A stretch of DNA of 64,000 nucleotides from contig JAHWDD010000001.1 of the NCBI GenBank assembly GCA_023897205.1, positions 558,001 to 622,000 of the forward strand, read 5' to 3'. The translations under genes and the position numbers were made by a program. The notes below the pieces were generated by a model, which was not told where the DNA came from, did not search any database, and saw nothing but the letters and a program-made list of their open reading frames with translations. Source of the DNA: Exophiala sp. HKRS030. Its lineage: Eukaryota; Ascomycota; Eurotiomycetes; Chaetothyriales; Herpotrichiellaceae. Shown here in pieces: positions 1-9,453 of the stretch (position 1 is its first letter; every line of letters starts with the position of its first letter).

Positions 1-705
1 CGCCGGTGGTAGTATTCCTTCCAATACACAGGCGGCGGTGTCGTCAAACGTGGCTGGCGGGGCGAACGCGGGTGCAGGAGCTGGAACAGGAGCCCCGTCA
101 TCGGGCACAGGGATAGTCATGGCGGCGGACGGATTACCCAGCACCACGATATTCCGGGACAGTGTCTACGTCCGGCTCGAGCGTCTGGGGTTCAGGGTCG
201 GCGAAGGGTTGAGTGAACGGTTCTCTCGAGACAGACCTCGGCTCACCGACCAGCTCGACGTGATCAAGTTCCTCTGCAAGGATCTGTGGACGGTCGTGTT
301 CAAGAAACAAATTGACAATCTCAAGACGAACCACAGGGTAAGTTCTGCTCTGGCCCCTCCATCAAGCATGACTTGAACTTCTTTTTCTCCTCCTCCTGAA
401 AGGCCGTGAGCAAGACACACGCATCTAGCCCCAAATGAACCCAAACATGAAAAGCTGACCACTTTTCCTTCCACAAAAAATAGGGCGTATTTGTTCTGAC
501 GGATAGCAAATTCCGACCGTTTGCTCGTATGAGCATGACCACTCACGCGGACGCCGTTGCACGCGCTCAACCGCACCTGTACTTCCCCTGTGGCATCATC
601 AGAGGTGTCCTGTCCAGTCTGGGCATCAAGGCTACGGTGCAAGCCGAGACGGCCGAACTACCTACTGCCACGTTTCAGATCAAGACCGCCCATGCAAAGC
701 CTTGA
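1..705 (+). CDS. trs33: TRAPP complex subunit Trs33/TRAPPC6 (5' end outside window)
   Basis: Subunit of the TRAPP tethering complex, which acts as a Rab guanine-nucleotide exchange factor in ER-Golgi and Golgi traffic (family knowledge). The frame is open to the left edge and the first in-window ATG lies well inside it, so the N-terminus is missing. Exon 1 runs to 337, the intron is 338-483 (GTAAGT...TAG), and exon 2 is 484-705. The joined frame gives the Bet3-fold core of the family: FKKQIDNLKTNHR followed by GVFVLTDSKF, then YFPCGIIRGVLSSLGIK and a C-terminal strand ending TFQIKTAHAKP. A low-complexity Gly/Ala stretch precedes the conserved part. The length after the Gly-rich segment fits TRAPPC6. 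It converges with the MDH gene. Assignment to Trs33 rather than other Bet3-like subunits rests on the ICKD/LCKDLWTVVFKKQ-type motif. Confidence 0.88.
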
Positions 706-1212
706 AGTCATGCATCGTGCAAGTCACAGCAGTAACAATTGGGAACTTCAATCAGCCTCTGAAAATACAATATTCATTCTCCAGCAATGACCGAGGCTGA
801 TTCCAGGACTGATGAACATTAAACGAGAGCCTAAATGGCTCAGTCAGGCCTCTGGAAACAGCCTTCAAAACCACGAGCACTGTGCCCTCACGGAGCTGAA
901 ATGAACGAGTACAAGTCACGAAATCACGAGGAGTTGTGCTACCACAATCAGAACAATTGGAATATTGCATGAAACGCGGAATTAATTTTGTCTACGCTGT
1001 CTCTGCGGAAAATTGTCTCTCAAGTCTTGACAGGTTGTGGTGCCAGCTCGACTCGATGGGAAACCGTTTCTTGGTGACTATGGGGTTTTCACAATCTGCA
1101 CCCGGGTTTTGGTCAGTGTCTGATGATTGTATTTTGATTTTTTAAAATCATGGCAAACATCGGCAATGGTATCGGCAGGCAGGCTCGTTCTGGGATAGAA
1201 GTCGCTCACGTC
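706..1212. other. Intergenic, convergent 3' regions
   Basis: About 0.5 kb between two convergent genes (trs33 and MDH). I see no coding frame with family resemblance, no RNA gene and no repeat. It presumably holds the two 3' untranslated regions. Confidence 0.6.
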
Positions 1213-2548
1213 CTACCTACGAGAAATGTCAGGCGAGTAAAACACAGATGAAGAAGAGGAGTGCACATACTTTGGTGGGTTCTTGACGAAGCTGACGCCG
1301 GCCTCGATGTTGGTCTTGAGACCCTTGATGGCTTCATCGAGGAGCTTCTTCTCATAGTCGTTGGCACTGCTGAGAATGTTGATGGCCTTTTCAGCTCCAC
1401 CAGGCTGTCGAGATGTTAGTCTGGACAAAAGGGACAGGCATATTCTAAACTTACGCCGAGTTCGACAGGGACAGAGAAGTATTCGCAGCCAGTTGCCTTG
1501 GCGATAGCGTCACCACCCTCGACACCAGGCAGGTAGACAAAGGTCGGCTCGACGATGCCCTTCTCACCCTTGGCTGCCTTCAAGAGAGACTCTGCGAATC
1601 TGAAGCCAGCGTATGCCATGGATAGGGTTGCAGATCCAGCACCGTCTTTGGCCTTGACAACTTCATCACCTCCGAATTGGACACGGTTGACCAGTGCGTC
1701 GAGCTTGTCAGCAGGAATGTTCACTGATGGCTTGGCCTGACTGAACATGGGAACGATGGTGTTGCCGGAGTGTCCACCAACAACAGGGATTGTGAGCTTG
1801 CGGGGATCTTTCTCGCCTGTGATCTCTCCGACGAAGGTCTGAGCACGAACGACATCCAGAGTTGTGACACCAAAGAGCTTCTTGGGGTCAAAGACACCGG
1901 CCTCCTTGAGAACTTCAGCGGCAATTGGGACGGTGGAGTTGACAGGGTTGGAGATGACACAGATGGCGGCCTTTGGGCAGTACTTTGCGCAAGCAACGAT
2001 CAGATCCTTGACAATGCCAGCATTGGTCTTGAAAAGGTCATCGCGGGTCATGCCCGGTTTCCCTGCACTTTTTGTCAGCCCCGGATCCGTTGTTCACATG
2101 ACTGGATATAGAGAGATATATAGACATACGGGGGACACCAGCTGGGATAATGACAACATCTGCGCCGGTCAAGGCTTGTTTCTTTGCTTCTTCCGTCTCT
2201 GGCTTCTCGCCCTTGAAGTCACCCTTGGCAGCGACGAAGCCACCGATGTTCTGTGACGCAAGAGTTAGTTTGTTCTTTCGGATCGCTGGAACGGTCGAAT
2301 GGATGGGGGGAGGAGAGGAGAGGACAGACGTACAGCGACAGAGGAGATGTGGGACAGATCGGCAGCGACGCCAGGTGTGTTGACAACATCAAAGAGAGCG
2401 AGCTCGTCGATGAGAGGAGAGATCTTGCAAAGCAGAGACAATGGCTATGAAGGTGATTGTCAGTCGTCGTTCATGTAGCGTCATTGAATTTGGTTGACCT
2501 CACCTGGCCAATGCCACCAGCGGCACCGAGAACGACGGCCTTGACCAT
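1213..2548 (-). CDS. mdh1: Malate dehydrogenase, cytosolic type
   Basis: NAD-dependent malate/oxaloacetate interconversion. The deduced protein is 340 residues from six exons: 2548-2504, 2444-2334, 2250-2130, 2062-1455, 1404-1271 and 1216-1213, all with GT-AG introns and consistent phases. Visible motifs are the nucleotide-binding loop [10 protein letters not shown] at the extreme N-terminus, substrate arginines in RKPGMTRDD (R93, R99) and in LDVVRAQ, NPVNS, and the catalytic histidine in VVGGHSGN. Starting directly with [12 protein letters not shown] leaves no room for a mitochondrial presequence and there is no C-terminal peroxisomal signal (it ends FVKNPPK), so I infer a cytosolic enzyme. 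An insert relative to short cytosolic forms (around [18 protein letters not shown]) is seen before the IIPAGVP motif. The last exon contributes only G plus the TAG stop. An upstream 5' UTR intron cannot be excluded. Confidence 0.93.
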
Positions 2549-3344
2549 GATGGAATTGGGTGAGGGGTAAATGAACTGCGACGAGGATCAGACGCGGACG
2601 TTTCCAACAGTGTTACTTGACCTTGTTTACCTGAAGAAGAGATCTGACAAGAAGTTCAGAGGAAGAAAATGTGAAAGAGAGGTGGTTTTTGTAGAACTGT
2701 GTCAAAGGAAGCAAGTGAGGTAAAGGTCAACAAAAGCAAAAGCGGTCTGACTTGGTGAACAAACGTGACGAGCAGAGAGCAAAGATTCCCCGCCAAGCGA
2801 GAGCGTTTGCTGTATGGGTAATAGAGGTAATCAAATGCAAGAAACCCCGCGTCTGTCCGCCTGGCCGGCTTGTTACCGTGTGCACCAATGGACGAGCTTC
2901 TAAGGACGAGTACAGGGTTGATTCTACTCACGGAAGACGAGGCTACAGACATACACACGAGAATACTTCGGATGAGGCTTGACCTCCTTTTGGCTAGATT
3001 CGCATTTTTTTCAGTTCTTTCATCATCTTGCCACTCGGCCAATGCTATCTTCGTCGAAGGAGATGCCTCGGATGCATTTCCAAGCTATGGAGCTGGAGCA
3101 GCATCCGAACCATGCCCGTAGAGGAACTGAGTTGAAAAACTCACACACACTGACTTGGGTGGATGCTTGGGAGTGAATCGAGAATCGTGATCCGGGGACA
3201 CTACAGCTCTCCGAGAAAAGCATGCTCTCACAGAGAGATCTTTTCCATCATCGGATGATGACCTCAGGAGCAGGACACCCCCCGGTCAACAATCGCTCAC
3301 GAGCGAGGCCCAACTTTCCTTCATGCTGACAAGAGCGAGGGTGT
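2549..3344. other. Intergenic: MDH upstream region and eL28 3' region
   Basis: About 0.8 kb. The MDH promoter must lie here, since MDH reads leftward from 2548. A possible donor-like AGGTAA on the minus strand near 2630 could mark a 5' UTR intron. Open frames present (for example minus strand 2656-3042) have no recognisable motifs and are not called. Confidence 0.5.
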
Positions 3345-3960
3345 TTATGCCTCCGTCTTCGTTGCCTTGCCGCCGCGAGGCTTCCGCTCTGGGGTATCCT
3401 TCTTCGGTGCCTGGGAGTACTTGAGGTTGCTGGCGCGGGAAACGGCAACCTTGTTCAGGTCACCACGGTATGATTTCTTGCCGACAGCGTCTGCGATGTT
3501 CTTGAAGATTCTATATATGAACATGTTAGAAAGGTATTCTTAATTTTAACATGGCCGCCACCACCGTAGGGCATGGATAATGTTTCATCATGGATCTCGC
3601 TCACTTTCTGTTCGACGTAGTCTTGCCGTATGCGTGTGTGTTGTAGGCAGCCTTGGGGGTGTTTGACTTTCCACCCTTCTTGGTCATCAGCGTGACACCG
3701 CCCTTGTCGTTGGCCTGGACCGAGACGGCCTTGTCATTGACGAATCCCTCATGTGTTCGCGAGTGCTTGTTCGTGAGGTTGAAGGGGTCTCGAGAGAATT
3801 GAACACCACCGGCGCTGCTGCGCTTGACTAGGTAGGCATTGTTGCCTCCTGCAGAAGTGACAAAATCAGCCTTTGTTGCCTGCGACAAAGAACCCGGCAA
3901 TGTGAACTTACGGACAATCTCCCAGATGAGGTCGCCGGAGACGTTTGAGACTTCAGACAT
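3345..3960 (-). CDS. rpl28e: 60S ribosomal protein L28 (eL28)
   Basis: Cytosolic large-subunit ribosomal protein of the eL28 family, which budding yeast lacks but filamentous fungi keep (family knowledge). Three exons, 3960-3912, 3848-3605 and 3510-3345, give 152 residues. Splicing joins DLIWEIVR to GNNAYLVKRSSAGGVQF, then the diagnostic FSRDPFNLTNKHSR and NDKAVSVQ, and finally an exon reading RKIFKNIADAVGKKSYRGDL with a Lys-rich tail. Small introns in the first codons and a basic composition are usual for fungal ribosomal protein genes. It starts 275 bp from the divergent eS1 gene, so the two probably share a promoter region. Confidence 0.94.
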
Positions 3961-4235
3961 GGTGACTGTGGAAGATGTTGGCTGTGTTGGACACTTTCAC
4001 GAACTTTCGCAGATTGGAAACAATGCGCTTTTGCATCAAAATTCATGGTGGGTGTATTATGTAATCGGCGCCAAGACGCCAAGTCCACCACCGAAAAGTG
4101 GAAGTCGCTGCGGCCACACAACCACCAAAACTTGCAGGTCTTAAGTCAAAGTCCATCGACATTCTCACCACACAGCAAACTCGCGCCAGACACAAATCTA
4201 TCTTTGCACTTGGAAGATAGATCAAGGTCGCAATC
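3961..4235. promoter_or_regulatory. Divergent promoter between eL28 and eS1
   Basis: Only 275 bp separate the two start codons of divergently transcribed cytosolic ribosomal protein genes. The segment must contain both promoters and both 5' untranslated regions. Short pyrimidine tracts are present but I cannot name a specific factor site with confidence. Co-regulation is inferred from geometry and from the shared role of the products. Confidence 0.7.
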
Positions 4236-5183
4236 ATGGCTGTCGGCAAGTAAGTCAACCCGCCAGGGTCTTCGAGTGTGCATTGGGTTACCTCGAAGAC
4301 GACTTTTGATTGTCGCATGTCAAAGATCGCAGGCTAACATCAGTTTCTTTCTTCCCACAGGAACAAGAGACTTTCCAAAGGAAAGAAGGGTCTCAAGAAG
4401 AGAGCCCAGGATCCCTTCACCCGAAAAGATTGGTACTCGATCAAGGCGCCATCCACCTTCAACCAGAGAGAGTATGTGGAAATTCAGAACCGCACAGAGG
4501 AGGGATCAACAAACTAACAAGACTTTTATCACAGTGTTGGCAAGACTCTCGTAAACCGAACCACCGGTCTGAAATCCGCCAACGATGCCCTCAAGGGCCG
4601 AATCTTCGAAGTCAGCTTGGCCGATCTCCAGAATGATGAAGACCACGCTTTCCGCAAGGTCAAGCTCCGAGTCGATGAGGTCCAGGGCAAGAACTGCTTG
4701 ACCAACTTCCACGGTCTCGACTTCACCTCTGACAAGCTCCGATCCCTCGTCCGCAAGTGGCAAACCCTGATCGAGGCCAACGTCACCGTCAAGACCACCG
4801 ACGACTACCTCCTCCGCCTGTTCGCCATCGCCTTCACCAAGCGCCGACCAAACCAGATCAAGAAGACCACATACGCTGCTTCGTCACAGATCCGGGCCAT
4901 CCGCAAGAAGATGACCGAGATCATCCAGCGTGAGGCCACCAGCGTCACCCTCGCCCAGCTCACCGGCAAGCTCATCCCCGAAGTCATTGGCCGTGAGATC
5001 GAGAAGAGCACGCAAGGAATCTACCCTCTCCAGAACGTCCACATCCGAAAGGTTAAGCTGCTCAAGGCACCCAAGTTCGATCTTGGTGCCCTGTTGGGTC
5101 TGCACGGTGAGAGCACGCAGGATGACTCTGGCCAAAAGGTCGAGCGAGAGTTCAAGGAGCCGGCACCTTTGGAGAGCGTGTAA
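4236..5183 (+). CDS. rps1: 40S ribosomal protein S1 (eS1, S3a family)
   Basis: Small-subunit ribosomal protein eS1, located near the mRNA exit region (family knowledge). Exons are 4236-4249, 4361-4471 and 4535-5183, giving 257 residues. The first exon codes for fewer than five residues (MAVGK...), as is common in fungal ribosomal protein genes. Conserved blocks are [61 protein letters not shown] and [17 protein letters not shown]. The start ATG is fixed by the in-phase GTAAGT donor 14 nt downstream and the usual MAVGKNKR beginning. It ends in an acidic tail typical of the family ([11 protein letters not shown]). Coding bias is strong (C-ending codons), as expected for a highly expressed gene. 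Confidence 0.96.
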
Positions 5184-5947
5184 ATTCGACACTATTTGGA
5201 AGCATGATTAGGTGATGATTACGGTTTTCTTCTTCTCTGAGGCACCAAGGTTGAAGACAATCGGAAAAAAAGCAGACGAGGAGAGTCCGTTGCTCCTGGT
5301 TGCACTGTGCTATAGTGGCAGGACATGGATGAGAAAAGAGAAGAAAAGGTTATGCAAGTCAAAGGCGTCATGGGTAGACGATGAGGGTGATTTTTTGTGT
5401 TGTCTCGATGGACTTCAAATGGTTGTCCTTGCGATGCCCCTGATGTCGCAAACAGTAAGGACTGCATAACGGATGTTTTCATGCTACCGCTCGTAGAGAT
5501 AGGACAGCATAGCATCTACCAACAAAGACACAATTCACACAAGTTTAAAATGACCATTCGCATCGACCTACAGTGATATGAACTTGTTGATTGAGTACAT
5601 TTTGACAACAGCCCGTCGATGCCATCTCTATAAGAGCCTCTTTCGCAGATCCTACAGGTTACAATTGGCTGGTCTCGTGGGACAGCCACAAACCACCGTC
5701 GCCATCTATCTATTTGATATCGAGACGCCTGTTACTCGTACTAGACCCAGCTGTATCACAATGCCCGACGACACGTGCCTACCTGGTCCAAGGTACATTC
5801 CGAAGGTGCCCCCCTGTCCAAACCGGGAGGGCTCATTCAAAACCGTCTGCTCTGGCCAAGCACACCACCACAATGAGAAAAGTTACAAGTGCAGTTTAGC
5901 ACGGGGGAATTTTTTTTTTTGCTTCTTTTCCAATTGCACCCCATCCA
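5184..5947. other. Intergenic, convergent 3' regions
   Basis: About 0.76 kb between eS1 and the convergent hydrolase gene. An A-rich stretch near 5265 and a T-tract at 5910-5920 are the only notable compositional features. No coding frame has a recognisable motif. Confidence 0.5.
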
Positions 5948-7000
5948 TCATTTCTCGTCGACGACGCGAGTGATCCATTCGACCACGCCGGTCCGGAACT
6001 CCTCGAACTTTTCGCTCATGACCCAATGGCCACAGTCGCAGTCCAGGAGCTCGAATTTCGGGAAGAACCTGCCTATGAGCGGGAGGGTGTCGTCGGCGAC
6101 GTAGTGACTCTTGGTGCCACGCACGACCAACGTCGGGCCTTCGTACCTCGCCTCGTCGGGGTCCTTGAAGGGGAAATCCGCCATGGCCGGCAACGCCTTC
6201 GCGAGGGTGTGTAGAGGTATGCGGAACCCGAGTTCCGTCTTTTGAGCGTGCCTGTGCTCGCCCTTGTGGTGGGTGTGATGTTCCGCCCCCCCGGCCGGTT
6301 TCTTGACGAGGTTCGTGAGCAAAAACTGTCGGATCGCCACGTTGGGCTCGTACTTTGCCAGGATCTTGTCGGCCTCGGATTGTTTCGTCATGGGAGGGTG
6401 GTGGGCCTCGATCTCGTGCATGGCCCGGACGTAGGTGTGGAAGTCGGACTTGAGGGCCGCGTCGACGGGGGCGTTGTCGACGGGGACCAGGGCAGAGTAT
6501 TCGGTGGGCCGTCGCAGGGCCATCGTCATGGCGACCTTGGCCCCCATCGAGTGTCCGATCAACGTGGGCCGCGTTATCGACTGCTTCGACAAAAAGTGTT
6601 CCACGTCGACCGCCATGGAGGTGTAGTCGTGGACGGGATTGTGAGGGGAGTCTCCGTGGTTTCGGAGGTCGAGAGTGTACACCGGACGAGAAAGGTCTTT
6701 GGCTAGGACTCTGCAAGGGAGGTCACAAAGTCAGTGGCCTGGTTTTTTCTTTTTTTGGTCCGCTCTACGCGCGAGAAATACAAGGTGTCGGTTAATTCCT
6801 TACTTACTCATCGTGCGATTGTTTCGCTGCGAGCCGAATAGACCGTGCATGAGGACGATGGGCGGACCTTTGGTGCTTGCGTCCGGAGCGTCATGTCGGT
6901 GGAAAGCGAGGTCGACGACATCGCAGCGTCGCTTGGTGGTTGAGAACAACCGTCGCGAGATGGGAGCGTACGAGGAGCTGGGCACTCGAGGACAGTGCAT
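5948..7000 (-). CDS. Alpha/beta hydrolase, ABHD11/Imo32-like, probably mitochondrial
   Basis: Serine hydrolase of the ABHD11 group. Two exons, 7000-6804 and 6710-5948, give 319 residues. The ATG at 7000 is the first in frame; it begins MHCPRVPSSS and continues PISRRLFSTTKRR, an Arg/Ser/Phe-rich start that looks like a mitochondrial targeting sequence. Catalytic features are the oxyanion-hole HG in PIVLMHGLFGS, LDLRNHGDSPH, the nucleophile elbow LIGHSMGAKVAM, and the C-terminal histidine in CDCGHWVMSEKF. A downstream GTAAGG donor is used instead of the overlapping GTAAGT, because only that choice keeps the frame into VLAKDLSRPVYTLDLRNHG. A His-rich insert (EHHTHHKGEHRH) lies between the lid and the C-terminal part. 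The substrate is unknown. The gene lies in a run with another mitochondrial gene (TrpRS). Confidence 0.85.
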
Positions 7001-7374
7001 TTCCAGCAGGCCCACAAATTAGGAGTGAGGGAGGGAGGGAGGGAGGGTAGAGGAGGGACTCGTAGAACCGTCAATTAGTGAGAGTAATGAGTCTGTCGAA
7101 AGGAAATCTATCAAGCTCTGATTCACAGAGTGCTATACATGCTCCGTACTCGTATCCGGATAAGAAGTAATAATACAGAAATGTTTCGCCCTCTTGGCGA
7201 GTGACGTCGCTTTTCATCGGGAATTTCGGCGGCGGTAAATTTCCAAGCTGTATGGTAATGTAATACAACCGCAGCCTCGTTACCAGAAACAGTCTTTTGT
7301 GCCACCGTGAAGGATCCCGGGTATCTGGATATACAAATGGTACGAATACCATTAATCGGATATCATCTCGTCAA
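7001..7374. other. Intergenic with (GGGA)n tract
   Basis: The upstream region of the hydrolase and the 3' region of TrpRS. It contains a GGGA microsatellite at about 7027-7047 and one TACGGAGTA-like word (reverse complement, near 7142). Nothing coding is seen. Confidence 0.6.
7027..7047 (+). repeat. (GGGA)n microsatellite
   Basis: About five units of GGGA immediately upstream of the ABHD11-like gene start. Simple-sequence repeat, purine-only on the plus strand. Confidence 0.8.
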
Positions 7375-9063
7375 TCATTGTGGTTTAGTGGTCTCCGGCT
7401 CGTCCACCTGCGAGGATTGCTTGTTGAGCCCTGCCAATGCTTCTTGAATAGCATCCGCTGTTCCCTCCTTGGTCGTAATGTATCGTATCGTAGTGTTTGA
7501 ATCTTCTGCGATGGTGTTATCCGTACCCGACTCCCTGATCATTTCCCGATCCCACATGTTGGACGAGGCACAAAACGATTCTAGACCCAGGGAGTTTTTG
7601 ACCGACCTCATGGTCCGTATGGCGACCCGTCGGGCCTTCTTAGCCCCTTCTTCGGCCTCAATGTTGAGAGTTTGATTCGAAGGGTCCATGAGCTCTTCAA
7701 ACCTATCATGCACTCCTTCCAAGCACTGGCAAACATTGTCCGCCACCATTTCCTTGAACGCCCGCATCGTCATGTTTTCGAGGTCCTTTGCGATGGCCTC
7801 CGGGGCTAGACTGAGAGAGGTCACGTTCCGAAGTATGTCGACCAAATTTGAGACGCCGGGTCTTTTGTCAATGTCATAGCTTATCCCTGGTTCCGAATCG
7901 GTCACGGCGCCCTTGATCTTTGCGTGGATCTCTTCGCGTGTGTCGGTGATGAGGATGCGTGATTTCGGGTCCGGGTCGGATTTGGACATCTTTTGCGTCG
8001 GCCGTTTCAGCGACATGATCCGTTGAGCGGCAGCTGCGATGCGCTTTGTGAGAAAGAAATGTCAACGAGAAGGGATCCTTGCAATAACTTACACAGCGCC
8101 GGCCAGGGTACTCTGAAGACGTTACCGCCACTTTCAGGCCTGGATCTGACATGAGAATTGAAGCTTCTAGCCAGTGACCTAGCAAATTCGATATGTTGTA
8201 ACTGGTCGGCACCAACGGGTACCAAGGTTGCTCTGAATAGTTGTCAGTGTGTGGTGATACGCCCGAAAATGACTCACTCACTGATATAGCAAGATATCAG
8301 CCGCCTGAAGAACGGGATAGGAGAATAGGCCAAGCTTTAGCTTTGCCGTAGCTTCGTCGCTGTGCAAGTCTGCATCGTCCGACAGATTTAATTTACTCTG
8401 CGCGTCCATGTTAGTGATTCTTGTTTCTAGAGACGTGGATGAAGCACACTCCTCACCTTCCATTGGGTCATGCGGGAAAGATAGCCCGTCGATGCAATGG
8501 TGCTCAAGATCCACATTAACTCAGTGTGTGCTGTTACCTGCGAGCACGGTTAACTCCGGAAATCTCGTCGAGTTCCCAAGGAAGGCTTGACTTGCATCAG
8601 ATTGAAAGAATAGAGTAGTCTGCTGAGTGTTTTGAAGACCAATAGCCATCAAGGAAGCATACGACTCCCTCCTCAGCTGTCTGCGCACATGGCCTGGGAC
8701 ATCTGACGACGTCAAGGCGTGCAAGTCCACCACGGAAAAGAACTGGTCGTGCTTTGTGTCGCCTAGTAGCTTTGTATTCGCCGAACTGTCGTGCAGCAAT
8801 TTCCATTGACGAAGAGCCCCTAGATAATTGCCCAGATGCGGCACACCTGTGGGCTGGATTCCCGAGAAAACTCTCCTTCTCTGCAGTAGAGTGCGTTCGT
8901 GTTGTTCGGGACTGTTCTCATCGCTGTCCCACTGACCTCGCACTGGCTTGCCTTCCAGCCATTCCTGTGGTGGCCGTAGGGGTGCCTCGCTGTAGCATCT
9001 ACAACAAAGATTCCGCCATTTCAATAATCCATGTCGTCGCGCCAAACGGCTGCCTGAGATCAT
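7375..9063 (-). CDS. msw1: Tryptophanyl-tRNA synthetase, mitochondrial
   Basis: Class I aminoacyl-tRNA synthetase charging mitochondrial tRNA-Trp. Five exons (9063-8596, 8537-8457, 8397-8282, 8232-8093, 8033-7375) give 487 residues. Signature motifs are VFSGIQPTGVPHLGNYLGAL (HIGH-type), SVVDLHALTS, VTAHTELMWILSTIAST, LLYQATLVPVGADQLQHIE and the KMSKS loop in PTQKMSKSDPD. The N-terminus (ISGSRLARRHGLLKWR) is basic and lacks acidic residues, consistent with mitochondrial import. The first intron starts with GC (GCAAGT, 8595-8590) rather than GT. Splicing there restores the family's QSxVxxHxEL motif exactly, while every nearby GT breaks the frame. The C-terminal part after the anticodon-binding helix bundle is longer than in bacterial enzymes and Ser/Thr-rich. 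Confidence 0.93.
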
Positions 9064-9453
9064 CGCATAAATCAAAAATGAGTGCACACGTGCAAATGAC
9101 ACGCTCGGACTTTGATGGATGGAGCAATGAATGATAGTCTTGAGGTAGCGGTTGAAGCTAAGGTACAGAAGAAATTCATGAGACCGAATTGCAAGCCAAG
9201 AGCTGGTATTTTTGCCCCCAATACGGTAAATTACGGTCACTTCTAACGCTTACTACAAACAGTACGGAGTCTGCCCGAATACCACTTTACCTACGACTAC
9301 TAATGTACCGGCACATCAGCTTCAGCCTCAACCTTTTCAATGATGGAAGCTCCCCTGTGACCCCTTGCATCTACCTTGTCTGCTGTGATAGTATTCATCT
9401 GATCAACCTATGGTCGCCAAGTCCAACAAATCTCCCGAGAAAGCGCATCCAAC
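9064..9453. other. Intergenic, divergent upstream regions
   Basis: About 390 bp between divergent starts of the TrpRS and HET-domain genes. It contains a TACGGAGT word at about 9263-9270. No other element is assigned. Confidence 0.5.

Noticed and set aside
2656..3042. 128-codon minus-strand frame upstream of MDH
   Set aside because: No motifs, lies in the MDH promoter/5' region, composition looks random.
4045..4554. 169-codon plus-strand frame over the eS1 5' exons
   Set aside because: It is the intron-including wrong-frame reading of the eS1 gene region.
5883..6716. 277-codon minus-strand frame overlapping the ABHD11-like gene
   Set aside because: Shadow frame with Arg/Pro/His-rich low-complexity translation; the overlapping frame carries the catalytic motifs.
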